Shown: positions 55,127 through 63,202 of the stretch, piece after piece | How the letters are laid out: each line of letters starts with the position of its first letter | Position numbering within the stretch: position 1 is the first letter of the stretch | From: Haloarcula halophila | GTDB taxonomy: Archaea; Halobacteriota; Halobacteria; Halobacteriales; Haloarculaceae | Direction of reading: 5' to 3' | DNA: 64,000 nucleotides | Assembly (NCBI RefSeq): GCF_029278565.1 | Contig: NZ_CP119559.1 | Coordinates: 2,542,001-2,606,000, forward strand | Position numbers and translations under genes: made by a program | Notes under the pieces: generated by a model | The model's input: the letters and a program-made list of their open reading frames with translations, nothing else | Databases searched by the model: none | What the model was told of the DNA's origin: nothing

Positions 55127-56368
55127 GTGACCGACGATCTATCGAGACCCGGGACCCGCTGGGTGCTGGTCGTCGTCGCCGCGGGGGTGATGGGTGCTGC
55201 CGGAACGTACCAGTTCGCCTGGAGCTCCCTCAGCGGTCCGGTCGGGAGCCGTGTCGGCGCGTCTCCCACCGGACTCGGTAACGTGTTCACCGCTTATATC
55301 GTCGCCCAGACGCTCGTCCAGTTCCCGGCCGGCAGCATCAGGGACCGCTACGGGCCGCGGGCGATTCTAGTGGTGAGCGCGCTGTTCCTGGCAAGCGGGT
55401 ACGCTGGACTGGCAGTAGTTCGATCGTATCCGTTGGTCCTCGCCGCCTACACGCTCGGTGGTGTCGGCTGCGGGATCGCGTACACGGTCGCGGTCAACAC
55501 GCCGGTCAAGTGGTTCACCGACCGGCGGGGCCTGGCGACGGGGGCGGTCACGATGGCCTACGGCGCGGTCAGCGTCGCCGCGATCCCGCTGTTGCAGTCT
55601 CGACTGGACGCTTCCTACCGGGCGACGCTGCTGACACTGGCTGTCGTGGTCGGCGGTGCGGGGCTGCTGGCGGCGCTCGTGCTCCGCGATCCGCCGACGG
55701 GTACCGACGCCACGGACGACGGGGATGCGGTCAGCGTCGACGAGACGGCGGCGATCGGCTGGCGGTCGGTGCTCCGGTCCTGGCAGTTCTGGGTGTTGTT
55801 CGGCGTCATGGCCGTCGTCAACGGCGTGGGGCTGATGCTGATCGGGCAGTCCGTCGGGTTTACCAGAGGTTTGGGGATGGGTTCCGGGACGGCGACGACG
55901 GTCGCGTCGGTGATCGCGCTGGCCGACGCGGGCGGTATCGTCGTCGTCAGCGCGCTCTCCGATCGGCTCGGCGGCGAACGGACCGTCGGGGCCTCCCTGC
56001 TGTTGTGTGGCTGTTCGCTCGCGGGTGCGGTCGTCGTCGGCGTCCGTGGACTCGCACCGCTGTTCGTCCTTCTGGTCGGGGCGACCGCGTTCTTCCGCAG
56101 CCCGGTGTTCGCGGTCTTTCCCTCCCTCGTGGGACGCTACTACGGGCGCGCTCGCTCGTCGGAGAACTACGCGCTCGTCTACTCGGCGAAAGTCCCCGGC
56201 GGTATCCTGGGTGGGACCGTCGCCGGCTTCCTGATCGCCCGGACCGGCTGGACCCCGTCGTTTCTGGCCGGGGCCGCGCTGCTCGCGCTCGCCGGCCTCG
56301 CGACGCTGACGCTCCGCTCGGGGGATCTCGTGGACAAAGACGGACACGTCGGACAGCAAACCGGGTAG
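55127..56368 (+). CDS. Major facilitator superfamily (OFA/MctA-like) transporter
   Basis: 413 residues, about 12 transmembrane helices. GTG start at 55127. The MFS signature is visible as AGSIRDRYGPRAILVVSA between helices 2 and 3; a second copy is SDRLGGERTVGA. N-terminal TYQFAWSSLSGPVG recalls the oxalate/formate antiporter branch that transports monocarboxylates. Substrate is unknown. It is coupled to the upstream zinc-ribbon gene. Confidence 0.82.
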   Translation: MTDDLSRPGTRWVLVVVAAGVMGAAGTYQFAWSSLSGPVGSRVGASPTGLGNVFTAYIVAQTLVQFPAGSIRDRYGPRAILVVSALFLASGYAGLAVVRSYPLVLAAYTLGGVGCGIAYTVAVNTPVKWFTDRRGLATGAVTMAYGAVSVAAIPLLQSRLDASYRATLLTLAVVVGGAGLLAALVLRDPPTGTDATDDGDAVSVDETAAIGWRSVLRSWQFWVLFGVMAVVNGVGLMLIGQSVGFTRGLGMGSGTATTVASVIALADAGGIVVVSALSDRLGGERTVGASLLLCGCSLAGAVVVGVRGLAPLFVLLVGATAFFRSPVFAVFPSLVGRYYGRARSSENYALVYSAKVPGGILGGTVAGFLIARTGWTPSFLAGAALLALAGLATLTLRSGDLVDKDGHVGQQTG

Positions 56369-56404
56369 TGTGAACGACGAGAGAACGAGCCGCCCGCGTC
56401 GCCG

Positions 56405-57571
56405 TTATTTCTCGATGATGCTCTCTTCGATCTTCTCGCCGAAGTGTGTCGCCGTGTCCTCGTAGTAGACCAGCAACTCGTCGCCCGGCTCCAGGTCCGT
56501 GACAGCGGTCCGGCCCTCGCGGGTGTGGACCTTGATCGTCTCGGCGTTCTGCAGGAGCGTCTCGATCCGGTCCCCGTCTTCGGTCTCGGCCTGGACCCGG
56601 AACATCGGGCGTTTCTCGATCTTCGCACGGCCGACGATCGCCTCGCGAGTGTGTCCCTCGCTGTCGACGACCTGTACTTCGTCGCCCGACTGGAGTTCCG
56701 AGAGGTACTTCGTCCCGCCGTCGGGGGTTCGGACGTACGCGTGGACGGCACCGGCGTTGACCCGGAACGGCCGGGAGGCGACGTAGGGGGATTCGGCGGT
56801 CTCCGCGTGGACGAAAAAGAGCCCGCGGGCCATCGAACCGACGAGCATCCCCTCGTCGTGTTCCATCAGGTTGCCCGTGTCGATACAGACCCGGTCGGCC
56901 GACCCGGTCTGTTCGACGGCAGTCACTTCGGCGTACTGCAAGTCGAGTTGCTCGCGGCCGACGGCGTCGCGCACCTCGCAGGTCTTGCGGATCTCGTCGA
57001 CGTCGTCGGTGTCGAGTAGGACGCCGTCGGCGCCGTGTTCCAGCGTCTCGTAGGCGGTGCGGGCGTCTTCTGCGGTCTGGACGCCGGTGATGAGCTGTGT
57101 CTCGTCGCCGACCCGGGCGATGAGGTTCTCGAGGGGGATGATCTGCCAGTCCTCGCCGATGACGATCGTGAAGTCGGCCTCGGCCGCGACCGCCTCGGCG
57201 AAGGCCTCGTAGTCTTCGTCGAAGATCCGGACGTAGCCGCCGTCGGTCGTCGTCCCGTTGCGCCGCAGCGTCGAGAGGTCCGCAGAGCCGGAGAAATCAG
57301 CGGGGAGATCGACCGTCCCGTCACCCTCGCCGTCTTTTCCGACGATGGTCGCGTCGCTCGTGATCGCTTCCTCCTCGGCCTCCATGACGTGAACGTCACC
57401 GTTCGAGAAGGCGGCGATGTTGACGGCACCCAGTTCCTCTACCCGGTCGACATCGCTCTCGTCGACCAGGACCCAGTCGACGCCGGCTTCGAGGCCGGCG
57501 GTGATACGGCGCTTCCGTGTCTCCCAGTCGCCGACCTCATCGTCGGCTTTGAGCCACACGCTTCGTGTCAT
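56405..57571 (-). CDS. aroB': 3-dehydroquinate synthase II (AroB')
   Basis: 388 residues of the archaeal/DHQ synthase type II family (MTRSVWLKADDEVGDW; DYEAFAEAVAAEADFTIVIGEDWQIIPLENLIAR; DTGNLMEHDEGMLVGSMARGLFFVHAET). It converts the amino-deoxy-hexulosonate product of AroA' to dehydroquinate. It and aroA' (58710) flank the MinD-like gene; together they replace bacterial AroG/AroB, and aroD completes the next step. Start ATG 57571. Confidence 0.9.
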   Translation of the reverse strand: MTRSVWLKADDEVGDWETRKRRITAGLEAGVDWVLVDESDVDRVEELGAVNIAAFSNGDVHVMEAEEEAITSDATIVGKDGEGDGTVDLPADFSGSADLSTLRRNGTTTDGGYVRIFDEDYEAFAEAVAAEADFTIVIGEDWQIIPLENLIARVGDETQLITGVQTAEDARTAYETLEHGADGVLLDTDDVDEIRKTCEVRDAVGREQLDLQYAEVTAVEQTGSADRVCIDTGNLMEHDEGMLVGSMARGLFFVHAETAESPYVASRPFRVNAGAVHAYVRTPDGGTKYLSELQSGDEVQVVDSEGHTREAIVGRAKIEKRPMFRVQAETEDGDRIETLLQNAETIKVHTREGRTAVTDLEPGDELLVYYEDTATHFGEKIEESIIEK

Positions 57572-57789
57572 ACGCCCACGTGCGCGACGCCGGGGCTTGA
57601 ACGTGGCGGATTGGGCAACGGCGCCTCGTCGGAGGATGTAGGGTTGGCAGCCGACCGTCCAGATATGACCCGATTGCCCTCTCTGCGACTGCCGGCTAAG
57701 AGTGTTTACTGTGGTCTGCCCGACGGTAATCGACATAATACAATGTGGATGTGGCGTGCTAGCGGATCACAGCAGGAGATCACTATCAG

Positions 57790-58713
57790 ATGTCAACCGA
57801 TGGATGCACTGTCTACACGGTCGCGGGTGCGAAGGGTGGGGTCGGTCGAACGACGACGAGCATCAACCTGGGGGTGGCCCTGGCGAACGCCGGCCACGAC
57901 GCCGCCGTCCTCGAACTCGACTTGGCGATGGCGAACCTCACCGAGTTCCTCGATGTCGAGGCGACGACGACGCTCCACGGGGTCCTCGCGGGGGAGGCGA
58001 ACGTCGCGGACGCGACGTATCCCGCCGCTGGCGGACTGTCGCTCGTCCCCAGCGGAACGTCACTGGAGGGGTACGCTCGGACCGACCTCTCTACGCTCCC
58101 AGGCGTCGTCGACACGCTCCGTGAGCGCCACGACGCTATCATGGTCGACACGCCGGCGGGACTGAGCGAGGAGACGGTACAGGCGATGGAACTCGCCGAC
58201 GAAGCCGTCTTGGTCTCGACGCCGCGTGTCTCGTCGGTCCGGAACGCCAACGAGACACTGCCACTCGCGGACCACGTCGAGACGGCTGTCAGCGGACTCG
58301 TTCTCACGAAGTCGGGGGCGGGTACCCCGGCGGTCGCGGACCACGTCGCGTCCTGTCTCGACGTTTCCGTACTCGGCCGTGTCCCTGAGGACGATGCGGT
58401 TCCGTACGCACAGGAGCACGGGGAGCCAGTCGTCGAGCATGCCCCACACAGCGGCGCGGCCGTCGCGTACCGGAAGATCGCTCGTCGTCTGGCGGAGCCG
58501 ACCACAGCGAATTCCTCGGCGATGGGACGGACCGACAGCACTGCGTGTGACGGGTCGGCGACTGGAGACCGGAGCAACGGTAGCCGGACACCTCAGGACT
58601 CGGAGAGTGGGGGATCGGATACTAGTACCGACGATATCGAACAGGCGGTCGGGAACGTGGGTACGTCGCCCCACTCGTTCGGCCGACAACTCCAGGACGT
58701 GTTCGATCGTTAA
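57790..58713 (+). CDS. MinD/ParA-type P-loop ATPase
   Basis: 307 residues. Deviant Walker A KGGVGRTTT at residues 15-23 keeps the signature Lys15, but the second Lys is Arg20. TLHGVLAGE, VDTPAGLSEET (Walker B-like DTPA) and LVLTKSGAG are typical of archaeal MinD. The last residues (SFGRQLQDVFDR) form a possible amphipathic membrane-targeting helix after an unstructured Ser/Asp/Gly tail. Cellular role is probably positioning of membrane-associated structures. It is convergent with aroA', overlapping it by 4 nt. Confidence 0.83.
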   Translation: MSTDGCTVYTVAGAKGGVGRTTTSINLGVALANAGHDAAVLELDLAMANLTEFLDVEATTTLHGVLAGEANVADATYPAAGGLSLVPSGTSLEGYARTDLSTLPGVVDTLRERHDAIMVDTPAGLSEETVQAMELADEAVLVSTPRVSSVRNANETLPLADHVETAVSGLVLTKSGAGTPAVADHVASCLDVSVLGRVPEDDAVPYAQEHGEPVVEHAPHSGAAVAYRKIARRLAEPTTANSSAMGRTDSTACDGSATGDRSNGSRTPQDSESGGSDTSTDDIEQAVGNVGTSPHSFGRQLQDVFDR

Positions 58714-59513
58714 GCTTCGACTGCCAGCCCCGCCTCGCGGAGCGCGTCGACGGCGTCGGCGTCGTCGTGGACGACCGCCGAGACCGCACGGGCGATCTTC
58801 TCCGGTTCGTCGTGCTGGAAGATCGACCGACCCATCGAGATACCGGCGGCGCCCGCGTCCATCGCGCCCCGGACCATGTCCAGCGTCTCCTCGTCGGTCC
58901 CTTTCGACCCGCCGGCGATGACGACCGGCAGCGAGGTGGATTCGACGACGTGCTGGAAGCTCTCGGCGTCGCCGGTGTAGCCCGTCTTGACCACGTCCGA
59001 CCCCAGTTCCTCGGCCAGTCGGACCGCGTGCCCGACCGCCTGGTTGTAGCCGTCCGCTTCGGGATCGATCTCGGGGCCGCGGGCGTAGGCCATCGCCAGG
59101 ACAGGCAAGCCGTAGCGGTCGGCCTCGCTGGTCAGCGTCGACAGTTCCTCGATCTGTTCGCGCTCGTAGGTGCTGCCGACGTTGATGTGGAAAGAGACCG
59201 CGTCGGCACCGACCCGGATAGCGTCTTCGACGGTCCCGGTCGTCCGTTTGTCGTTTTCGTCCGGACCGATCGTCGTCGAGCCGTTGAGATGTGCGATGTA
59301 GCCCGCGTCGTTCTTGTTCGGGTGGACGCGGTCGGCGATGCCCCGTTGGGTGAGGACGGCGTCGGCACCGCCGCGTGTGACCGCGTCGATCGTCGATTCG
59401 ATGTCTTTCAGCCCTTTGACTGCTCCCATCGTGATCCCGTGGTCCATCGGGACGATGACGTACTGCCCATCTGTCCCGATGCGTGTGAGCCGTGCGCGTT
59501 TCCCTGCGTTCAT
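58710..59513 (-). CDS. aroA': 2-amino-3,7-dideoxy-D-threo-hept-6-ulosonate synthase (AroA'), class I aldolase family
   Basis: 267 residues, DeoC/FbaB-type TIM barrel (GTDGQYVIVPMDHGITMG; DVVKTGYTGDAESFQHVV with the Schiff-base Lys; GGSKGTDEETLDMVRGAMDAGA). This family makes the aromatic precursor from aspartate semialdehyde and DKFP. Neighbours trpABC and aroB' support this rather than glycolytic aldolase. A TATA box TTTATAAG lies about 27 nt upstream on the minus strand, and a 10-mer shared with the trpC promoter lies just beyond it. Confidence 0.88.
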   Translation of the reverse strand: MNAGKRARLTRIGTDGQYVIVPMDHGITMGAVKGLKDIESTIDAVTRGGADAVLTQRGIADRVHPNKNDAGYIAHLNGSTTIGPDENDKRTTGTVEDAIRVGADAVSFHINVGSTYEREQIEELSTLTSEADRYGLPVLAMAYARGPEIDPEADGYNQAVGHAVRLAEELGSDVVKTGYTGDAESFQHVVESTSLPVVIAGGSKGTDEETLDMVRGAMDAGAAGISMGRSIFQHDEPEKIARAVSAVVHDDADAVDALREAGLAVEA

Positions 59514-59539
59514 GTTATGGGACAGTGTGGCAAGTACGC

Positions 59540-59547
59540 TTATAAAG
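59540..59547 (-). promoter_or_regulatory. TATA box of aroA'
   Basis: On the minus strand CTTTATAAG ends about 26 nt before the ATG at 59513, the usual spacing for a haloarchaeal promoter with a short or absent leader. The AGAAGTGTAC 10-mer (59552-59561, plus-strand reading) lies immediately upstream. Confidence 0.6.
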
Positions 59548-59551
59548 ATTG

Positions 59552-59722
59552 AGAAGTGTACCCGCGCCTTCAGGCGCGGAACGAATCCGACAACCCATTC
59601 CACAGTCCACTGTCGATAGCAGAGTCTACTCGGACAGAGGTGGTAGACTGCAAACCTTAATATCCCAATCCAGCGGTGTGGAACCGTGGGATTCCCCTGT
59701 CTTCAGGTACGGAAGGATGTCA
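59552..59722. mobile_element. IS200/IS605-type end relic (palindrome-associated element)
   Basis: The left end has CCGCGCC-TTCA-GGCGCGG (59562-59579) followed by acgaatcc; the right end has CCTG-TCTT-CAGG within gattcccctgtcttcagg (59690-59707) followed by ggaaggatgtcaag. These are end structures I associate with haloarchaeal IS200/IS605 (TnpB-type) elements, where both ends carry subterminal hairpins. No tnpA/tnpB is present in the roughly 170 bp, so it is a deletion derivative or MITE. Exact boundaries are uncertain. It lies between trpA and aroA'. Confidence 0.55.
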
Positions 59723-60556
59723 AGTGCGTTCCGGTTGCGGCCGGTTCTGTGCTCCCCGACGGGCACCCTCCTTCAGTTCGCGTGCCTTCGCTTCGAGGCG
59801 GTCGGCGACAGTCTCGGTATCGTCGCCGTTCTCGTGGCCCTCGGCGACGATGTCGATCAGCGCGGAGCCGACGATGATCCCGTCGGCGCCCGCCGAGACG
59901 ATACGCTCGGCGTGATCGCCGGTCTTGATACCGAAACCGACGGCCTTTGGCACGTCCCAGTCGCTCAGCCGGGCCAACGACTCCTCGGTAGCGTCGTCGA
60001 CGTCGTCGCGCGCGCCGGTGACGCCCAGGCGGGCCTGGACGTAGACGTACCCCGAGACCTGTGTCTTCATGCTGTCCAACCGGTCGCCGGTCGTCGTCGG
60101 CGCGACGATGAACACCAGATCGAGGCCGAACTCGTCACAGGCCGCCCGCAGCGGGCCGGCCTCCTCGGCGGGGAGATCGACGACGACAAGCCCCTCGATG
60201 CCGACTTCGGCGGCTTTCTCGACGAAGGGCCGTGGACCCTCCTCGCTGTCCCCGTACTGGAACACGAGGTTGTAGTAGGTCATACAGACCACCGGTACGT
60301 CCACGTCCAACTCTTCGACGAACTCGAAGTACCGACCGACGGTCATCCCCGCCTCCAGCGAGCGGACGATTGCGTCCTGGATGGTCTTCCCCTCGGCGAT
60401 CGGTTCCGAGAAGGGCAAGCCGAGTTCGATCAGGTCGGCTCCGCCCCGCTCTAACGCCTCGATGTAGGTCTGTGAGGCCTCGTAGTCGGGATCTCCCGCG
60501 GTGAGATAGGGGATAAAGGCCGGATCGTCGCGCTCGAAGACTCGCTCCAGTCCCAT
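59720..60556 (-). CDS. trpA: Tryptophan synthase alpha subunit
   Basis: 278 residues ([28 protein letters not shown]). Catalytic Glu in [15 protein letters not shown], phosphate loop [29 protein letters not shown]. It releases indole from indole-3-glycerol phosphate for TrpB. Its start overlaps the trpB stop by one base (TGATG). The last residues ([15 protein letters not shown]) run into the IS relic, whose TTGACATCC end appears to supply the stop codon. Confidence 0.93.
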   Translation of the reverse strand: MGLERVFERDDPAFIPYLTAGDPDYEASQTYIEALERGGADLIELGLPFSEPIAEGKTIQDAIVRSLEAGMTVGRYFEFVEELDVDVPVVCMTYYNLVFQYGDSEEGPRPFVEKAAEVGIEGLVVVDLPAEEAGPLRAACDEFGLDLVFIVAPTTTGDRLDSMKTQVSGYVYVQARLGVTGARDDVDDATEESLARLSDWDVPKAVGFGIKTGDHAERIVSAGADGIIVGSALIDIVAEGHENGDDTETVADRLEAKARELKEGARRGAQNRPQPERT

Positions 60557-61845
60557 CAGTGGTCACCGTCCGTGTGGCCGCTGTCGGGGTTCATCATCCC
60601 GCCGGTGTCGAAGACGGACATGTCGGGAGCGATGTCGAGGTCCCGTTTGCTCGTCTCCTCGATGACCGTCTCCAGGTCCTTGTCGCCGCGACCGGAGACG
60701 TTGACGACCACGCTCTCCCCCAGGTCGTCGTGGTGTTCTTCGAGATATCCGAAGGCGTGGGCCGTCTCCAGCGCCGGGATGATCCCCTCGTCCTGGGAGA
60801 GGCGGTGGAACGCCTCCAGGGCGTGGTCGTCGTCGACGTTGACCGGCGTCACGCGACCCTCGTCGACGAGGTGGGCCAGCTCCGGGCCGACACCGGCGTA
60901 GTCCAGGCCGGCCGAGACCGAATGTGACTCCATGATCTGGCCGTCCGAGTCCTGCAGGAGCTTCGTCCGGGCACCGTGGAGGACCCCCTCCTCGCCGGTC
61001 GAGAGGGTCGCGGAGTTGGGTGCGACGCCGCGCTCTTCGTCGACCGACAGCGAGGAGCCGCCGGCCTCGACGGCGTATAGCGCCACGTCGGGGTCGTCGA
61101 CGAACTCCGCGAACGTGCCCATCGTGTTCGAGCCACCGCCGGCACAGGCCAGGACGGCGTCCGGGAGCCCACCGGTCTTCTCGATGGTCTGCTCGCGGGC
61201 CTCTTCGGAGATGACCGCCTGGAAGTCCCGGACCATCTTCGGGAACGGGTGCGGGCCGACGATGCTCCCGATGACGTAGTGGGTGTTCTCGACGGTGGTC
61301 GCCCAGTCGCGCATCGTCTCGGAGATGGCCTCCTTGAGCGTTCCCCGGCCGACCGTGACCGGGTTGACGTCGGCACCGTTGATCCGCATGCGGAAGACGT
61401 TGGGTCGCTGGCGGGCGATGTCGGTCTCGCCCATGTAGATCTCACAGGGCATATCCAGATGCGCCGCCGCCATCGCCGTCGCGGTGCCGTGTTGGCCCGC
61501 GCCGGTCTCGGCGATGATGCGCTCTTTGCCCATGTACTTCGCCAACAGGACCTGGCCCAGCGCGTTGTTGAGCTTGTGTGCGCCGCCGTGCAGCAGGTCC
61601 TCACGTTTCAGGTAGACGTCGGTGTCGTACCGGGCCGAGAGCTGCTCGGCGTACTGTAACGGGGTCGGGCGGCCGCCGAAGTCGGCCAGGCGCTCCCGGA
61701 ACTCGTCCATGAAGCCGTCCTCGTTTTCCAGGACGTACCGCTCGTAGGCGTCGGCCAGCTCCTCGATGGCCGGCATCAGCGCCTCGGGTACGTACTGTCC
61801 GCCGTACTCGCCGAACTTGGGGTCGTGTGCGTCGTCCGTGCTCAT
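60556..61845 (-). CDS. trpB: Tryptophan synthase beta subunit
   Basis: 429 residues ([19 protein letters not shown]). PLP lysine in [23 protein letters not shown] phosphate loop, [12 protein letters not shown]. It condenses indole and serine to tryptophan. The ATG overlaps the trpC stop by 4 nt and trpA by one, so trpCBA is a translationally coupled operon. TrpB1-type by its context beside trpA. Confidence 0.95.
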   Translation of the reverse strand: MSTDDAHDPKFGEYGGQYVPEALMPAIEELADAYERYVLENEDGFMDEFRERLADFGGRPTPLQYAEQLSARYDTDVYLKREDLLHGGAHKLNNALGQVLLAKYMGKERIIAETGAGQHGTATAMAAAHLDMPCEIYMGETDIARQRPNVFRMRINGADVNPVTVGRGTLKEAISETMRDWATTVENTHYVIGSIVGPHPFPKMVRDFQAVISEEAREQTIEKTGGLPDAVLACAGGGSNTMGTFAEFVDDPDVALYAVEAGGSSLSVDEERGVAPNSATLSTGEEGVLHGARTKLLQDSDGQIMESHSVSAGLDYAGVGPELAHLVDEGRVTPVNVDDDHALEAFHRLSQDEGIIPALETAHAFGYLEEHHDDLGESVVVNVSGRGDKDLETVIEETSKRDLDIAPDMSVFDTGGMMNPDSGHTDGDH

Positions 61846-62642
61846 GTCTGTGTCTCCGTCTCCGCATCGGTCAGTCGCCGCGTGTTCGCTGTCACGTCGG
61901 TGTCCGCGCCGTGATCCATGATGGCCGAGCCGACCAGCAGTGCGTCGGCACCGGCCCCGCGCATCCGCCGAACGTCCTCCGGCGTGTGTATGCCGCTTTC
62001 GGCAATGAGGGTGACGCTCCCGGGGACCGATTCACTGACTCGCTCGAAGGTCTCCAGATCGACTTCGAGCTTCGCCAGATCGCGGTTGTTGACGCCGACG
62101 ATGTCCGCACCGGCTTCGAGAGCGGTCTCGACCTCGGCCTCTGTGTGGGTCTCGACGAGGACCTGGAACCCCCGGTCACGGGCCGCAGCAACCAGGTCGG
62201 ACAGGTCGTCGGTCCCGTCTTCCTGTAGGAACCGGACGATCAGCAGGACCACGTCGGCCTCGACGACGTCTAACTGCGCCTCGTGGAGGATGAAATCCTT
62301 CCGCAGGACCGGGACGTCGACGGCCTCGCGAACCCGTTCCAGCGTCTCCGCTGAACCGCCGAAGTGGTCCGGTTCGGTCAGGACCGACAGCGCCGCCGCG
62401 CCGCCCGCGACCATCCGCTCGGCCAGCTCTACCGGGTCGTCGGTCCGTTCGCCGTCGGTCGTTGGACTGGTCGGCTTGATCTCGGCGACCAGCGGCACGC
62501 GTCCGCCGGCCTCGGCCTGTTCGAACGCCGCCGGCAGCGAGCGCGCGTCGACGGTGACCCGGTCGCTCCCCCCGACGCGCTCGCGTGCCGCCGCGAGTAT
62601 CGACTCCACTTCCGGTGCGATCGCACCTACACTATCGTCCAT
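61842..62642 (-). CDS. trpC: Indole-3-glycerol phosphate synthase
   Basis: 266 residues of TIM-barrel [16 protein letters not shown] near the N-terminus, [13 protein letters not shown] with the catalytic Lys, [17 protein letters not shown] and [16 protein letters not shown] at 62642 chosen; the preceding GTG at 62645 is also possible. First gene of trpCBA, with the palindromic candidate operator 15-28 nt upstream. The other trp genes (trpD, E, F, G) are not in the window. Confidence 0.93.
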   Translation of the reverse strand: MDDSVGAIAPEVESILAAARERVGGSDRVTVDARSLPAAFEQAEAGGRVPLVAEIKPTSPTTDGERTDDPVELAERMVAGGAAALSVLTEPDHFGGSAETLERVREAVDVPVLRKDFILHEAQLDVVEADVVLLIVRFLQEDGTDDLSDLVAAARDRGFQVLVETHTEAEVETALEAGADIVGVNNRDLAKLEVDLETFERVSESVPGSVTLIAESGIHTPEDVRRMRGAGADALLVGSAIMDHGADTDVTANTRRLTDAETETQT

Positions 62643-62656
62643 CACTGAACACTAAC

Positions 62657-62670
62657 GTACAGAAGTGTAC
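62657..62670. promoter_or_regulatory. Palindrome GTACA-N4-TGTAC, candidate trp operator
   Basis: A perfect 5-bp inverted repeat with GAAG spacer, 15-28 nt before the trpC ATG, in the promoter (overlapping cttatgtacact on the minus strand). It resembles the TGTACA-type TRP boxes bound by TrpY in methanogens. The 10-mer AGAAGTGTAC (62661-62670) recurs upstream of aroA' at 59552-59561. Confidence 0.5.
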
Positions 62671-62731
62671 ATAAGGGTTACCCTCGGGAACGGGCCGCAG
62701 GTTGAAGACACGCCGGGTCGTCACTCCGGTT

Positions 62732-63202
62732 ATGGAGACATCGAGCGACGATGCGGGCATCTACGCGCGGGAGTCGGACTACCTCGACCGGTACGTCCAG
62801 TTCGGGGCGGCCGGTGACCGGGTCATCTCGCTGTCGTTCCCGACACACCCCGAGGACGTCACCAGCGACGACCACGCACTGCTGGATCGTATCGACGACT
62901 ATCTCTCCGGAACCGAAGACGGCTTCGAGGACGTGACCGTCGGGCTGACTGTGCCCACAGAGCAGCGTCGTGTGTTGGAGGCGGTCCGTGAGGTCCCCTA
63001 CGGCGAGAACGCCACCGTCGAGCAGGTCGCACGGATGACGCCGGACCTGGACGCGACCGAACAGGACGACCTCGCCGCGGTCCGCGAGGCGCTGGCTGGC
63101 AATCCGGTCCCGCTTCTCATCCCCGATCACCGGGTTCGTGACGGACCTAGTAGCGCCCCACCGGCGGTCGAACAGAAGCTTCGGTCGGTCGAGGGGTTAT
63201 AG
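62732..63202 (+). CDS. MGMT-like protein lacking the active-site cysteine
   Basis: 156 residues. The C-terminal half has the O6-alkylguanine-DNA alkyltransferase pattern (EVPYGENATVEQVARM, VREALAGNPVPLLIPDHRVRDG), but the PCHRV active-site Cys is replaced by Asp132 (PDHRV). No other cysteine is suitable. Such alkyltransferase-like (ATL) proteins bind alkylated bases and pass them to repair instead of transferring the alkyl group. It diverges from trpC and ends overlapping the CPBP gene by 6 nt. ATG 62732 preferred. Confidence 0.72.
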   Translation: METSSDDAGIYARESDYLDRYVQFGAAGDRVISLSFPTHPEDVTSDDHALLDRIDDYLSGTEDGFEDVTVGLTVPTEQRRVLEAVREVPYGENATVEQVARMTPDLDATEQDDLAAVREALAGNPVPLLIPDHRVRDGPSSAPPAVEQKLRSVEGL

